DNA of 60,000 nucleotides from Bolinopsis microptera (lineage: Eukaryota; Ctenophora; Tentaculata; Lobata; Bolinopsidae): assembly GCF_026151205.1 (NCBI RefSeq), contig NC_087073.1, positions 3,028,501 to 3,088,500 of the forward strand. Direction: 5' to 3'. Each line of letters begins with the position of its first letter. Positions within the stretch are counted from its first letter, which is position 1. This document shows positions 1 to 11,020 of this stretch, piece after piece. The notes under the pieces are model-generated. The model had not been told where the DNA came from. It saw only the letters and a program-made list of their open reading frames with translations, and made no database searches. The translations under genes and the position numbers were made by a program.

Positions 1-247
1 TCCCTAAACCTCAAAACCAGCCGTATTCCCCCTTTTTTATCCTGGCAGTAGCATTAACCTGAATGAGATCATCAGAAGGAATGTTAAAGAGAATGCAGCA
101 GCTGGAAAACAGCGTGAAATTTATTGCTGTTGTGATGAGCGAAATATCCTTAATATATGCTAAATATGTCCCGAAAGCAGAAGATAATAATTTGTCGCTA
201 AGATTGAAAATCACCGATACCTAAAACTAAATTCATCCATCTTTCAG

Positions 248-2660
248 TGTTAGTTGACATGAGAGACGTACTGAAAGTTCAGGGTTTCTTCTACTCAGTC
301 CTGTCTAACCTGCCACGTGACACGACAACACCACGTGACACGACAACACCACGTGACACGACAACGTCACGTGACACGACAACACCACGTGACACCCCTA
401 TTCCAGACCACACTTCCGACTTTGTCCGACTGCTCTGCTCGAGAGTGTCAGAACCCTGTGTTATTATAGTGAAGCATGCTCAATTGCTTAACGAGCTGAA
501 CTCACTGCTGTTCGCAACCGTCACTGTACTTCACCAGCTTTCTCAGGGCAAGGTGAGACACTCCCAAACAACGTAACCAGTATTGCTTGTAATTCAGTTT
601 GGGATTCAGCGTAATAGACTTTTTGTTTATTCTGTAATTTTATAAAATTTTAGCTTCACAGCTGTTTATATTCGTATTTCGTGTGTCACTAAATTATGAT
701 TAAGTAGCATGTATCCTTCCGGCTCAGTTTAAATAGTTGACTTTTAAAATACACAATAAACAATAAACATGTATTACAATCTGTAGGTATTATACATAAT
801 ATGTAGGTATTATACATAATAATATGTTTCATAATATTATGCGCCACATAATTTAACTCCTCTGTTAAGGTGTAAGAATATCCCTCTTATCTCAACCACT
901 CACCACACATTGCAGCAAATATTACGTAATGAAAACTCCTACTGTTTTGTAAATTTGCTGCATCACAACACGTGTACATGCCACGCCGCGCATCACAACA
1001 CGTGTAGATGCCACACCACACAATACGTACTGAAACTAACACGGTCCTGCGCACTTTTACAGGTGAAACTAATCTCCACTCTACAGGTGAGCGTAGTGAT
1101 GGTATCTGACACTCCCTGGGAGCTGATCCACCTCAGTACTGGATCTACTCTCTCCCCTCCCGTCATTCTTAACATTCCACCCTATTCCAGACTGCAGGTT
1201 AGATACACTTATACTGCATCTCGTACTGTTACTGATATGTAGCTAGCTCATGTTGTATTGCCATATTGGTAGTTCCAGTTCCGCTTCTAAATGGACAGTG
1301 GAACTGCAACTGGCGAAACAGTTTGCACTGTGCTTCTCCAGTCCCAGTTCCACAGTATGCACCATGCAATTAGATAACCACTGATTATTTCTTTGAATGG
1401 TGATTGTTGCATACAGCGACCGCGGACTAGACGAGAAATTGGCTATTTGAACTTCCATGGTAACTTCCATACAAAACAACATGCGTAACTAAACCGGTCA
1501 ACAGACATAGCCTTCCCGCTCCAGACTTGAGCACATAATATTAAACCTAATTTAAAGGTACCAAACTCGCTTTGTTTCCACTAAGTAGTGGAAACAAAGC
1601 GAGTCAGTGTTGATACCTCGATACTAAGTACCTTTTTAAATGTGACCTCTTTATTTCAGACGGTAGATATCATCGCAATGCACCTGCTAGAAGAGTACTC
1701 TGTTCTTTGCTCTGAAATTGATTTCGGGCTGGCGGAGTTAGAAAATTATGTGCGATCTTGTGTGTACGATTCTCTTTCTGTCTACACAAGCTCTCTGAGG
1801 GTGAGAACTTTAAATCTTTAAACTTGGATTCATATAATATGTATATGTTGTCTTTCGTAAATTGTATAATTTATTTTCTGTTTCTTGCATGATAATACCC
1901 TGCTGAATAGAAATAATCCCCTCAGGAAATGATGACCGCAGCAAGTGCACTTTTACTAAAGTATGTAGCTCCAATCCAACTCCAAGAACTGAAGAAAAGT
2001 GACAAGATCAAGCTATTCCACAGAATCCAGCCAGAACTAGTGACCACAATGACACAACTAAGCTGTGTCCCTTCCTTTAAAACCTCTCTAGAACTACCCT
2101 ACAACCTGAGGATCCTCCTAATCTGCTCCTTCCTGGCTTCTCATAACCCAGCTAGGCTGGACAAGAGGTTCTTCTGTAAGGGCAAGTCCTCACGACGCAA
2201 GGTAAAGTCCAGGAAGGGAAGCAAGCTCAGTGATGCTCTTAAGGGCCCCAAGACGTTCCCTCTGGACAGACTACTCGCAATCCACTCCTCGATCACGCAG
2301 GTTTGCTCTATTTAACTGTGCGTGATGTGCGGAGATTTTGCACGTGGTGTACGTGGTCACAGCAGCGTTATCTTTCTTCTTATCAGTGCTTACACTACGT
2401 CAAACGTAATTTAATCATATTTATTATCTAATCATCTGATGACGTTATTTTTCACGCTTTTATATTTTCAGGATGGTACAATTCCCTGCTCAGATATTCT
2501 CATGTCTGTCTCTTCTCTTGTGGCCCTGAACCTGGTGGTCCGTGCTAGTGTGGACCTTCTGGAACAACCCAAGTACAAATGTGTTGCACCCTTGTCTACT
2601 ATCAGTATTCTTGCTAAGGAGTCTGGGATAGACTTTGAAAGATTTTACTACAATTATTGA
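248..2660 (+). CDS. ORC5: Origin recognition complex subunit 5 (3' part of gene, five exons)
   Basis: Subunit of the nuclear complex that marks replication origins and loads MCM helicase. Exons read as 248-552, 1087-1197, 1660-1800, 1926-2300 and 2472-2660 (stop), all joining in phase 0. Family-specific stretches are clear: DFVRLL and the VIIVKHAQ strand (the Walker B region), SLELPYN, the SFLASHNPARLDKRFF block, GPKTFPLDRLLAI, and the C-terminal PKYKC segment ending FYYNY. The exon carrying the Walker A loop and the start codon lies left of the window, since 248 begins after an acceptor (CTTTCAG) with a split codon. A short stretch present in human ORC5 between the second and third exons listed is missing here; either the protein is shorter or a small exon in 1198-1659 was overlooked. 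Exon 248-552 carries an in-frame minisatellite insertion. An AATAAA lies at about 2982. Confidence 0.9.
313..396 (+). repeat. In-frame 18-bp minisatellite inside ORC5 coding exon
   Basis: About 4.7 copies of an 18-bp unit (CCACGTGACACGACAACA, with two single-base variants) encode the six-residue repeat RDTTTP. The unit length is a multiple of three, so the frame is kept. Each copy carries the palindromic E-box CACGTG. The insert sits just before the DFVRLL block, at a position that is a variable acidic and polar loop in vertebrate ORC5. Confidence 0.9.
1565..1604. repeat. Perfect 19-bp-arm palindrome in ORC5 intron
   Basis: Two 19-bp arms (ACTCGCTTTGTTTCCACTA and its exact reverse complement) flank a 2-bp loop. 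It lies 55 bp before the acceptor of exon 1660-1800. In RNA it would form a strong hairpin close to the branch-point region. Confidence 0.9.
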
Positions 2661-3392
2661 CTAATTAGTAATTAGCCAATTAGTGACTAATCGTCTGGTG
2701 AATTTTAAACGATTTGATATTTCAGATATTTTAATGTAATGCTTATTTATTTATTTGACATTTGGGTTTGTGTTCGATGTTTTGGAAGTTTAAACTTGCC
2801 TAAGTTAGGCAGCATATTCTGTTAAAAAGTTTTGATGACCTTTTTTACACATCGAACATTGCAATTGCTTAATATTGATTTTTAGATTGTTTTAATATTT
2901 TTGTTATAAAAAATATGTTTTAATATTTTTATCCACATTTTAACAAGTACCTACAGTCCTACAAGCTTTATCTTTATTGAAAATAAATGCCGTTTTTATA
3001 ATTGAATGTAAAATACAGTCCTCCGTGAGTATTTCAAGTGTGTGATAGAGCTTGAGTAAGAAGCAGCGCTCGCAGGGTAATGAAAGGTATGTTATTAAAG
3101 CATGTTCTGACAGGCATGCGAGCAGGGGTATTGATATTATTGATTAGACATTATTTGAACTTTGATTAGACGATGCACTGGAATATCCGAATGTTTTTTA
3201 TATTTTGATCGCCGAAGGGCCAAAAAATGCGATGTCAGAAAGGTAAGCCCTCTTTATAAAACGCCGGTGCTGTGATAATATAAGTTTAATGTTGAGGAGC
3301 AATATACCACTCGTCTAATATGATAAGATTTAATCTTGTTTTAAAATACATCGCTAATCACTGAGCATACATATCCCAGGGTTCATAAAGTC
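2661..3392. other. Intergenic: ORC5 3' UTR and upstream region of the first P450
   Basis: AT-rich sequence with an AATAAA at about 2982 that probably ends ORC5. There is a TATA-box candidate at 3255. No coding potential was seen. Confidence 0.6.
3255..3260 (+). promoter_or_regulatory. TATA-box candidate for first P450
   Basis: TATAAA in the context CTTTATAAAACGCC, 138 bp upstream of the ATG at 3393. The position suits a core promoter with a UTR of about 110 nt. No initiator or transcript data are available. Confidence 0.4.
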
Positions 3393-6300
3393 ATGTTTAT
3401 TGCCTTGCACGTTGCAGTCTCCGCTCTGCTGGTCGCTCTTGTGTACTGGCACATCTCAGCTTACAACACCAGAAACCGGTACACCCACATTCCTTCTTTC
3501 CCCATTCCAATCTCTTGGAAATGGATTGGTGGACATCTACCCCTGATCGCTAAAAGACGGAGACAGTTAGGAGGTCATCGGATAAAGAATTTTGCTATGA
3601 TACTGGATTGGATTAGAAAAGATTTAGATGTGAACACTATGGTCCTCTTCGTAGCAAACAGACAGATGATGTACACTATTCACGTTCCTATATCTGCTAA
3701 AGTGCTGAGCGACCACAGAACGTTTATGAAACCTGGGGCGAGAGAATCTAAGATAGCTTATGTGAATGGGGAGAGGGTCTTTGGAGACCATGGGATAATA
3801 ATGGAACCGGGAACTGAGGTTTGGTATCACAAACGGAAAATGATGGACCCTGCTTTTCAGAAAAAATATCTGAAATGCCTTATGGAAGACATGAAAACGA
3901 TTACAAATAAAATGTGTCATGTTTTGGAACAGAAAACCGACCAGAAAATTATCGATATTTATAGCTTGCTGAACAAAGTTGCCTTAGAAATTATTTGTAC
4001 CTGTGGGTTCAGTCTCAGAGACGACTTTGTCATGCTTGAAGAATCTGAACTGAACAAAGCCGTGACCGATATGTTGGAAATAATCCCACTTTCGTTGAGG
4101 GAATCGCTTACATTTTGGATGCCATGGAAATTCAACCAGGAAAAGAAGAGACTAAAGGAGGCTAACAGTTTGCTGAGAGGAACAGTAAGAAAGATCTTGG
4201 AAGCACGCATTGAGACGCACTCAGAAAATCCAGACGCTAGCCCAAATGATATTCTGGGTCATATCATCAGAGGTCGGTAAACTTCTGTGTAGATTTTTAA
4301 ACATACGTTGAATTGTGACAATATTATAAACAGTGGTAAAATAACCGCAATTCAACTTCCTTGTCGATTGGTTTCATTATCATTTATCATTAACCTTACT
4401 CTTCTTGATCCTTTAAATTTCAGCAAACATGTTTTCGGGCAACATATCGATAGAGGATCTACTGGATGACTTCGTAGTGTTCTTAGCGGCTGGAATGGAG
4501 ACGACTGCTATCACCATGTCATGCTTAATTTGGCACATACTTAAACAACCTGAGATATCCCAGAAGATCGTTGCGGAGGTTGGTTCGAGAAAGAAAATGA
4601 ATATTAACAAAATATAAATATCTACTTACTTTTACTTTGGGCGATCCTCAATCGAAATCCCATTCACTGTCTGCCTCCACACGTCTCGATCGCACATAAC
4701 AGTTCGAAGGTCGTCTAACTGGAGCCCAGTGTCACGAGCTACTACATCCAGGAAGGTGAGTGGTCTCCTTCCACGGCCCGATTGGGCAAGTCGCCAGGGG
4801 AGGATAGTGGAGATAACTTGGTCAGAAGCTCTCATGCAATGCCCAGCAAATCTGGAACGCCTCGACGCAACCACTGAGGCAATAGATGGAAGGTTGCCAT
4901 AGATCTGCTTGAGGGTTGGATGCTTCTTCCACGAGATGTTCTTGGCCTTCATTAAAAGACGGGTGTAGCATCCGTTGAGGCGTTTCTCAAGCTGCTTGTT
5001 TATGGTCCATGTCTCTGATCCATAGAGCAATACTGGTTCGACACAGGCTCTAAAGAACTTGACTTTCAGTTGTTCGGAAATGCCAGAGGACCAGACTTTT
5101 TGCAGTTTAATACAGGCTGACCAGGCCATTCCTTTCCTTGTGTTGAAATCCTTTCTACTGTCCGCAATGAAAGAGCCGAGGTATTTAAAGTCATCAACCT
5201 GTTTAATCTGGCGGCCTGAGATAGAATGTAAGTCGACAGTGTCAGGGATATTGATGGTCATGAACTCGGTCTTAGAAGCATTCATAGCAAGACCAACTTG
5301 TGCGGCTGCATTTTCAAGGTCTGTCAGCAGAAGTTGGACTTGCTCTATGGTGTCTGAAATTAAGGCCAAATCATCAGCAAAGTCAAGGTCTGTGATTTTG
5401 ACCGCAGGCACTCTTCGGCTTTTCCTAGGCACGATGGTAAGACCGAATTCGTCACCCATGCAGCTTCTGAGGACATAGTCAAGGACGATGATGAAGAGAA
5501 AGGGTGCTAGAGTGTCTCCTTGAAGAACTCCAATAAGTGTCCTAAAAAAGTCAGTAAGGCCGTCGATGGTCTGGACACGAGAGAACGATGAGTCATAAAG
5601 AAGCCTGATAGCATCTACAAGTGGAGTAGGGATACCGTAGAGGGAGAGGATGTGGAAAAGGGCATCCCGGTTAATGCTGTCGAACGCTTTCGAAAAATCG
5701 ACAAACACAATTGCGGCTGAACGATTTCCGATCTTGCATTCCTCGAGTATACGACGTAGGGCAAGGACCTGTGGGAGTGTGGATCTTCCTCTACGGAAAC
5801 CATTTTGGTTTGGCCGCAAGAGGGGATCAATGAATGGGTAGATCCGGTTGAGGATGAGCTTGTTAAAAACTTTCGCTGCAACCGGTGCCAGTGAAATGCC
5901 ACGGTAGTTTCCTGGATTAGTAAGATCACCCTTTTTGGGGATAGGAATGATAGAGGCCGTTTTCCAGGCTTGGGGGATCACACCATCCATGAGTGCTTTA
6001 TTACAGAATCCGAGGAGGTTTTCACGTAGCTGGGGAAGCTTCCAGACTGAGGGAGGGATGCTATCTAGACCGGGTGACTTGGAGGACTTGGCGGACTTCA
6101 GAACCGTGTCGAGTTCTGACATGCTGAAGGATGAGCAGCTGATGGGCAGGGTGTCAGAGACTCGCTGGTTGAAGAAGGGGAGGGTGAGGTCCGGCGGAGG
6201 CTGTTCTGTGCCTAGAAGGGACATAAATATCTAGTATCTACAGAAAGTTGGAAGTCTTTTAACTTTTGACATGAAGTAGATTTATGCTTTTATGGTAATT

Positions 6301-6965
6301 AGCTCCGTCAATTTTACAAACAATGTTGCAGATTAACGAAGTCTATGGAGGAAAGGAAGAGCTTGAATTCGAGGACTTAAATAAGCTAATCTACTTGGAA
6401 CAGTGCCTTAAGGAGTGTTTGAGACTTCACCCACCTATTCAACTATCGTTCCGGAGAAGTCCTAATCGCGATGTTATTGTTGACCATCTTCTTATACCAA
6501 GAGGTTAGTGGTTACGTAATTATTTAGAGTCAAATCAATCATTAATTGAATTGTGTTATCATCCAAAACAAATGTATCATATTATAATGTTATGAACAAG
6601 AATCGTTCATTATTACTAAGTTATCTAGAAATTATTTAACTTTTTTTCCCTCAGAAACAACAATTGTGATGTCGACGGAGGCTATTCAGCAGCTTGAGAC
6701 TCACTGGTCGAATCCGGACAAGTTCGATCCAGAGAGGTTCGCGCCTGGTAAGAAGATACAACCATTCACATACTCTCCTTTTAGTGCCGGCCCTAGACAG
6801 TGTATCGGCAAACATTTCGCCATTATGGAAGCAAAGGTTGTGTTGGCTGCCTTGTTTCAAAAGTTCCAGCTTTACGATCCGTACCCGGAGGAGACTAAGC
6901 TAGAGAAGGTTACTAATATGACCTGTAAACCTAAAGACGGAGTTTTCATCGGAATTCAACAGTGA
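3393..6965 (+). CDS. Cytochrome P450, CYP46-like (cluster gene 1)
   Basis: Membrane-bound heme monooxygenase resembling CYP46A1 (cholesterol 24-hydroxylase). Four exons: 3393-4272, 4424-4578, 6332-6503 and 6655-6965, giving 505 residues (human CYP46A1 has 500). Introns have phases 1, 0 and 1. Visible parts: N-terminal anchor (residues about 2-24), proline-rich hinge PSFPIP, C-helix WYHKR (144-148), I-helix AGMETT (316-321), K-helix ECLR (373-376), FDPERF, and the heme loop FSAGPRQCIG with the thiolate ligand Cys452. All catalytic motifs are intact. Intron 2 was enlarged to 1753 bp by an antisense LINE. The substrate is inferred only from family resemblance; sterol or another lipid is likely, and the protein should sit in the ER. 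Confidence 0.9.
4625..6222 (-). mobile_element. 5'-truncated non-LTR retrotransposon (LINE) with target-site duplication
   Basis: Antisense insertion in intron 2 of the first P450. The flanking duplication ATAAATATCTA is exact at 4614-4624 and 6223-6233. The minus-strand 3' end is a short AAAGTAAAAGTAAG tail with no poly(A) and almost no 3' UTR. The endonuclease domain is missing, so the copy is 5'-truncated. The exact duplication and intact frame indicate a young insertion. Confidence 0.92.
4632..6224 (-). CDS. LINE reverse transcriptase ORF, uninterrupted
   Basis: 530 residues of non-LTR reverse transcriptase with no frameshift or stop. Seen in order: YRGISLAP, NGFRRGRST, the palm aspartate block FVDFSKAFDS, GVLQGDTLAPFLF, the catalytic FADDLAL, and the thumb region ending with NASKTEF. 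The C-terminal region has a CH-type stretch (RRSRFAGHCMRA, GRGRRP, DRDVWRQ). The endonuclease is absent because of truncation. The ATG at 6224 is formed partly by target DNA (bases of the duplication), so it need not be a natural start. The clade is unsure (RTE- or CR1-like by tail and C-terminus). Probably not mobile on its own. Confidence 0.9.
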   Translation of the reverse strand: MSLLGTEQPPPDLTLPFFNQRVSDTLPISCSSFSMSELDTVLKSAKSSKSPGLDSIPPSVWKLPQLRENLLGFCNKALMDGVIPQAWKTASIIPIPKKGDLTNPGNYRGISLAPVAAKVFNKLILNRIYPFIDPLLRPNQNGFRRGRSTLPQVLALRRILEECKIGNRSAAIVFVDFSKAFDSINRDALFHILSLYGIPTPLVDAIRLLYDSSFSRVQTIDGLTDFFRTLIGVLQGDTLAPFLFIIVLDYVLRSCMGDEFGLTIVPRKSRRVPAVKITDLDFADDLALISDTIEQVQLLLTDLENAAAQVGLAMNASKTEFMTINIPDTVDLHSISGRQIKQVDDFKYLGSFIADSRKDFNTRKGMAWSACIKLQKVWSSGISEQLKVKFFRACVEPVLLYGSETWTINKQLEKRLNGCYTRLLMKAKNISWKKHPTLKQIYGNLPSIASVVASRRSRFAGHCMRASDQVISTILPWRLAQSGRGRRPLTFLDVVARDTGLQLDDLRTVMCDRDVWRQTVNGISIEDRPK

Positions 6966-6994
6966 TGTAATGTTTATTTTTGATCGACCCTCTT

Positions 6995-7330
6995 TTGGTT
7001 GGCCATGTTTGGCACAAAAGCAAGTGATGCTAACGTGATCCTTTTTGAATTAATAAGTTTTGATTTTATAAGATTTGATTTAACAAGATTTGAATTAATA
7101 AGTTTCGAATTAATTGCTTGTGATCTCTGAAAGAGGAAAGGTCCACAGAAATTATTGTTTGGCCATTTTTGTTTGGCCATTTTTGCTTGGCCAGATTTGT
7201 AATTTGGCACAAAAGCAAGTAATACTAACTTGATCCTTTTTGATTTTTAATAAGTTTGATTTCATAAGTTTTAATTTATAATAAGTATTGATTTAATAAG
7301 ATTGCTAAGAAAGACACAAGGTCCACAGAA
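6995..7330. repeat. Two-copy local duplication downstream of first P450
   Basis: Two related segments, 7009-7150 and 7204-7330, both start TTGGCACAAAAGCAAGT and end AAGGTCCACAGAA. The core is rich in AATAAGTTT and GATTTAA variants. The spacer has three TTGGCCATTTTTG-like copies. No coding sense was seen. Confidence 0.75.
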
Positions 7331-8059
7331 CTGCATGAATTGATATCTCTTTATTAAATGAAATATTTATTATATCTTCTTATTGTAAATAAATTTGAAA
7401 ACGTTGACCTTAATTTTCGTGTACTTACTTTGTTTACATTGAATATAACCGTGTTGACCCATTGGTTAAAGAGTTGACTGCGAGGAGAATGGATCAAAAA
7501 ATGTGAGGGAAAGAAAATAACCGCAGTCAATCAGGTTTTTTTGCAGTAAATTAGGTTTATATCATTGAAATGTAGATAAAATATAACTGGAAATTGTACA
7601 GAAAAAGATATTGTAAACGACCAAATTTGAGACAAAAAGCTTGAATCTAATGGGGTTACAGCATTAAGGGGACATACACCAAAACCGTTTTAAATGGTTA
7701 GACCCACCAGATGACTTCATATTAGGAGAATATGGGGGAATGTGGACAAAAACAATAAGTTTCCTGCTTCTTGGCTCCCTGCTAACAGCTCCACGAACTG
7801 TAATGTAGACATCAACTTATGAAGAAAGTTTCGAATAGAAAAAGCGATTTTTCGAAAGTGCGAATAATTTTATGACATTGTGGCTAAACTTATTGTTTTG
7901 GTGTATGTCCTCTTAAGTAATGGTGAACTTATTGGTGGTGAATTGATTTGTAGCCTGCTCTAAATATGTTATCTTATATGAGAACTCTTCCCTTATCATG
8001 TATGTATGAACAGTTGAATATTGAACATTCATTTTTAACTGACTAGGTTTTATCTAGGC
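7331..8059. other. Intergenic, upstream region of second P450
   Basis: Non-coding. About 7807-8059 recurs at about 10800-11020 in front of the third P450, so the probable promoter was copied with the gene. The downstream copy lacks about 60 bp following GTGCGAATAA. Confidence 0.7.
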
Positions 8060-10429
8060 ATGGTATTGACTGTTTATGCAGTGATCGCAGCTTCGTTCAT
8101 CTATGTCGTCTACGTACACATTTCTACTTATCTAAAGCGAAGATCATACTCTCATATCGCGTCATTTCCCATTCCTTTAACTTGGAAGTGGTATCTGGGC
8201 AATTTGTATTTGATGCGGAAGAAGGGTTCAGAAATGGGCTTGGAAGGCCCTTCTTTTAGCTTCTCCAAGGTAACAGAAGCTCTTAGAAAGGAACTTGAAA
8301 CTGAAAGTTATGTTATCTTCTTTCCTGGTGTTGCCTTGGTATACACAGTTTCAATTCCTGTCGTTTCCAAAGTGTTCAGTGACCACAAAACCTTTTTGAA
8401 ACAAGATCCTCGTGCTGGGAGGTTGGCCTATGTGAATGGAGAAAGGGTCTTTGGGCATAATGGACTCCTTACAGAAGCCGGAACTGATGTATGGTACTAT
8501 AAGCGTAAAATGATGGATCCAGCTTTTCAAAAAAAGTTCTTGAAATGCCTAATGGGGGACATGACGAATAGTGCAAATAAATTGTGCCAATATTTGGAGG
8601 GAAAGAAAAGCCAAAATGCCATCGACATTTATGGTATCATGAACAGGGTTGCACTAGAAATAGTATGTACTTGTGGGTTTAGCCTGAAGGACGATTTCAT
8701 CATGCGTGAAACATCCGATCTTAACAAAGCTACGGAAAGTATTTTTGAAGTCTTGACATTGAGTTTTCGTTCAAGAGGTGGCTTTTCATTTAGGCTTCCT
8801 TGGAAATTCCGAGAAGAAAAAAGACGACTGAAAGATGCTTGTGCCTTGATGAGGGGGACAATGCGAGCTTTATTAACTAAACGGATGAAGAAAAACTCAG
8901 AAGACCCAGAAAGCATTTCCAACGATGTTTTAGATCACATCATCAAAGGTAGGATCTTGTGTGTGATAATCTTGATTATAGCGAATTCTTTGATCTGCTT
9001 TTATCATCGATGTCACATAAATTGTGTAGCGAGGAATGAGATATAATTTTATTCTGTGCATTGAATCAGGTATTCAGCGTAGGATTAGTTTTGAATTGTA
9101 ATGTATAATACATAGATATTAAATATTGTATATAAATACAGGGTGGGCCAAAAGTCAGTACAAAAGGCCAACCCTGTATTACGAAAAATATTTTTATTTT
9201 GTATACAGCTACCTTGTCACATTCCTGTCTCTCTTCAGGGAACAATTTTTCCGACAAAATATCAATCGAGGACATTTGCGACGACTTCTTTGTCTTTTTG
9301 GTGGCTGGAATGGAGACTACTGCTATAACTATGTCGATCACGATTTGGCTTCTCCTAAAACATCCTGAAATATCAGAAAAAGTCGTTAAAGAGGTGAAAG
9401 ATTCGATAGCATGTTCAAAAGATTCGAATACTGGTGACCATTACAAACTAAATAGCTCTTTAAAGATATTGTAATTACTAGAAAAATACCGGGTCGTGAT
9501 AGACGACAGTGTCTGATAGTTATTATTTTTTCAAATTTCCAAGGTGGTGTTTAAAAAATTGAAAAATAAAATGCTACATGTGTCAATGTTTTGTGCCATA
9601 ATCAATCTGCCCTCGATTGCTTTAACCTGTAAAGTGGTTATGATTTTTATGATTATCATGATGTGGCGAAGTTAGGTTACAATTGCTATCACGAACATGT
9701 GTTTAAATTCTAGTACAACTTCCAGGTTAACGAAGTATATGGAGAAAAAGACGAGTTGGATTACGAAGACTTGAATAGACTTGTTTTCCTAGAACAGTGT
9801 ATTAAGGAGTGCCTCAGAATGCACCCTCCTGCTGAACTATCTAGCAGAGTCAGCCCCAAACACGACGTTACAATTAATGGTCTTCTCATCCCTGGGAGTA
9901 AGTTTTCTTTAAATCACAACTAACAGCATCTTATAAGTATTTAAGTTGTTTTACTAAGATACTGTGTACCCAGGAGAAGTTGAGATGAATCAGGACTTTC
10001 AAATCATCAAAATATGTAACTTATTACCTACTTAGTGCACGTATTATATCTATAATAGAGTATAGATCTTGTGGTCGTATTATGTCTGTTATTTTTTTAG
10101 ATCATTAAATCATTTCAGAGAGTATTATAATGCTACCAACAGAAGCAATACAGAGTCTTGAAGCACATTGGCCGGACCCACACATATTCGATCCAGACAG
10201 ATTTGCACCTGGCAAGAAAATTGAGCCCTTCACTTACTTTCCATTCACTGCCGGTCCAAGACAGTGTATAGGGAAGCATTTTGCTATCATGGAAGCGAAG
10301 GTTGTGTTAGCCAAGTTTTACCGCACTTTCAACTACTATGACCCTTACCCGGAGAAAACGACACTGGAAAAAAAGACTGCTCTAACCGCTAAACCGAAGA
10401 ACGGAGTCTTCATTGGAATCGAACACTAA
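8060..10429 (+). CDS. Cytochrome P450, CYP46-like (cluster gene 2)
   Basis: Exons 8060-8948, 9239-9393, 9726-9897 and 10119-10429 give 508 residues; intron phases 1, 0 and 1 are shared by all four cluster genes. N-terminal anchor, WYYKR, AGMETT, ECLR, FDPDRF and FTAGPRQCIG are all present, so it should be catalytically competent. It is nearly identical to the next gene in exons 3 and 4, including intron 3. Small differences include loss of the first hinge proline (HIASFPIP here, HIPSFPIP in gene 3) and one additional glycine in the G-rich stretch before FSFRLPW. Intron 1 contains a short mariner-like relic absent from the sister gene. Likely an ER sterol or lipid hydroxylase. Confidence 0.9.
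9137..9178. mobile_element. 42-bp mariner-like foldback relic
   Basis: Inverted ends TACAGGGTGGGCC and GGCCAACCCTGTA enclose about 16 bp, with TA at both borders, in intron 1 of P450 gene 2. The CAGGGT termini flanked by TA are characteristic of Tc1/mariner elements. Far too short to encode anything. Confidence 0.6.
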
Positions 10430-11020
10430 ATGTTTTTACCGTACCCTGGCCCTGATTAAACCATGTTAAATCAAGTTAGATTTTTATGAACAAGCTCTAT
10501 TCTCCACTATTAATTGATTTTTGATGTTCTTAAAGTTTTCATTAGGAAACAATTTGGCCAGTATCTCAGAATTTTTTCGAATGCTGTATTAATTAAATAT
10601 GAGCATGTAATGTTTTACAGTAAACTTTATTCATTCTCATTTGTTTTCAGATAATTTATTTTTATTTTGAATTTATTTTAACGATTATTGCTTTCTATGA
10701 AAAATTGCCTTATATAAACTAATTTTTGTATTTCTACACAGTTCTGTTCGAAATTTCAGGAGCTGCTTCTTGACTTCTTGCTGACATCGTCACGAACTTC
10801 AGACATCACCTTGTCCTTATGAAAAAATAAGCTTCAAAAAGAAAAAGCGATTTTTTCGAAAGTGCGAATAAGTAATGGTGAACTTATTGGTGGTGAATTG
10901 ATTTGTTGCCTGTTAGCTCTAAAGATATTATCTTATATTAGAACTCTTCCCTTATCATGTATGTATGAACAGTTATTAATATTGAATATTAATTTTTAAC
11001 TGACTAGGTTTTATCTAGGC
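10430..11020. other. Intergenic between P450 genes 2 and 3
   Basis: AT-rich. The right part (from about 10800) is a copy of the sequence upstream of gene 2. No other features seen. Confidence 0.6.

Noticed and set aside
11-214. 67-codon minus-strand frame at the left edge
   Set aside because: No recognisable motif. It lies in a probable ORC5 intron and starts at a non-ATG codon; too weak to call.
5059-6234. Plus-strand frames opposite the LINE reverse transcriptase
   Set aside because: Antisense shadows of the RT gene; they contain no family motif.
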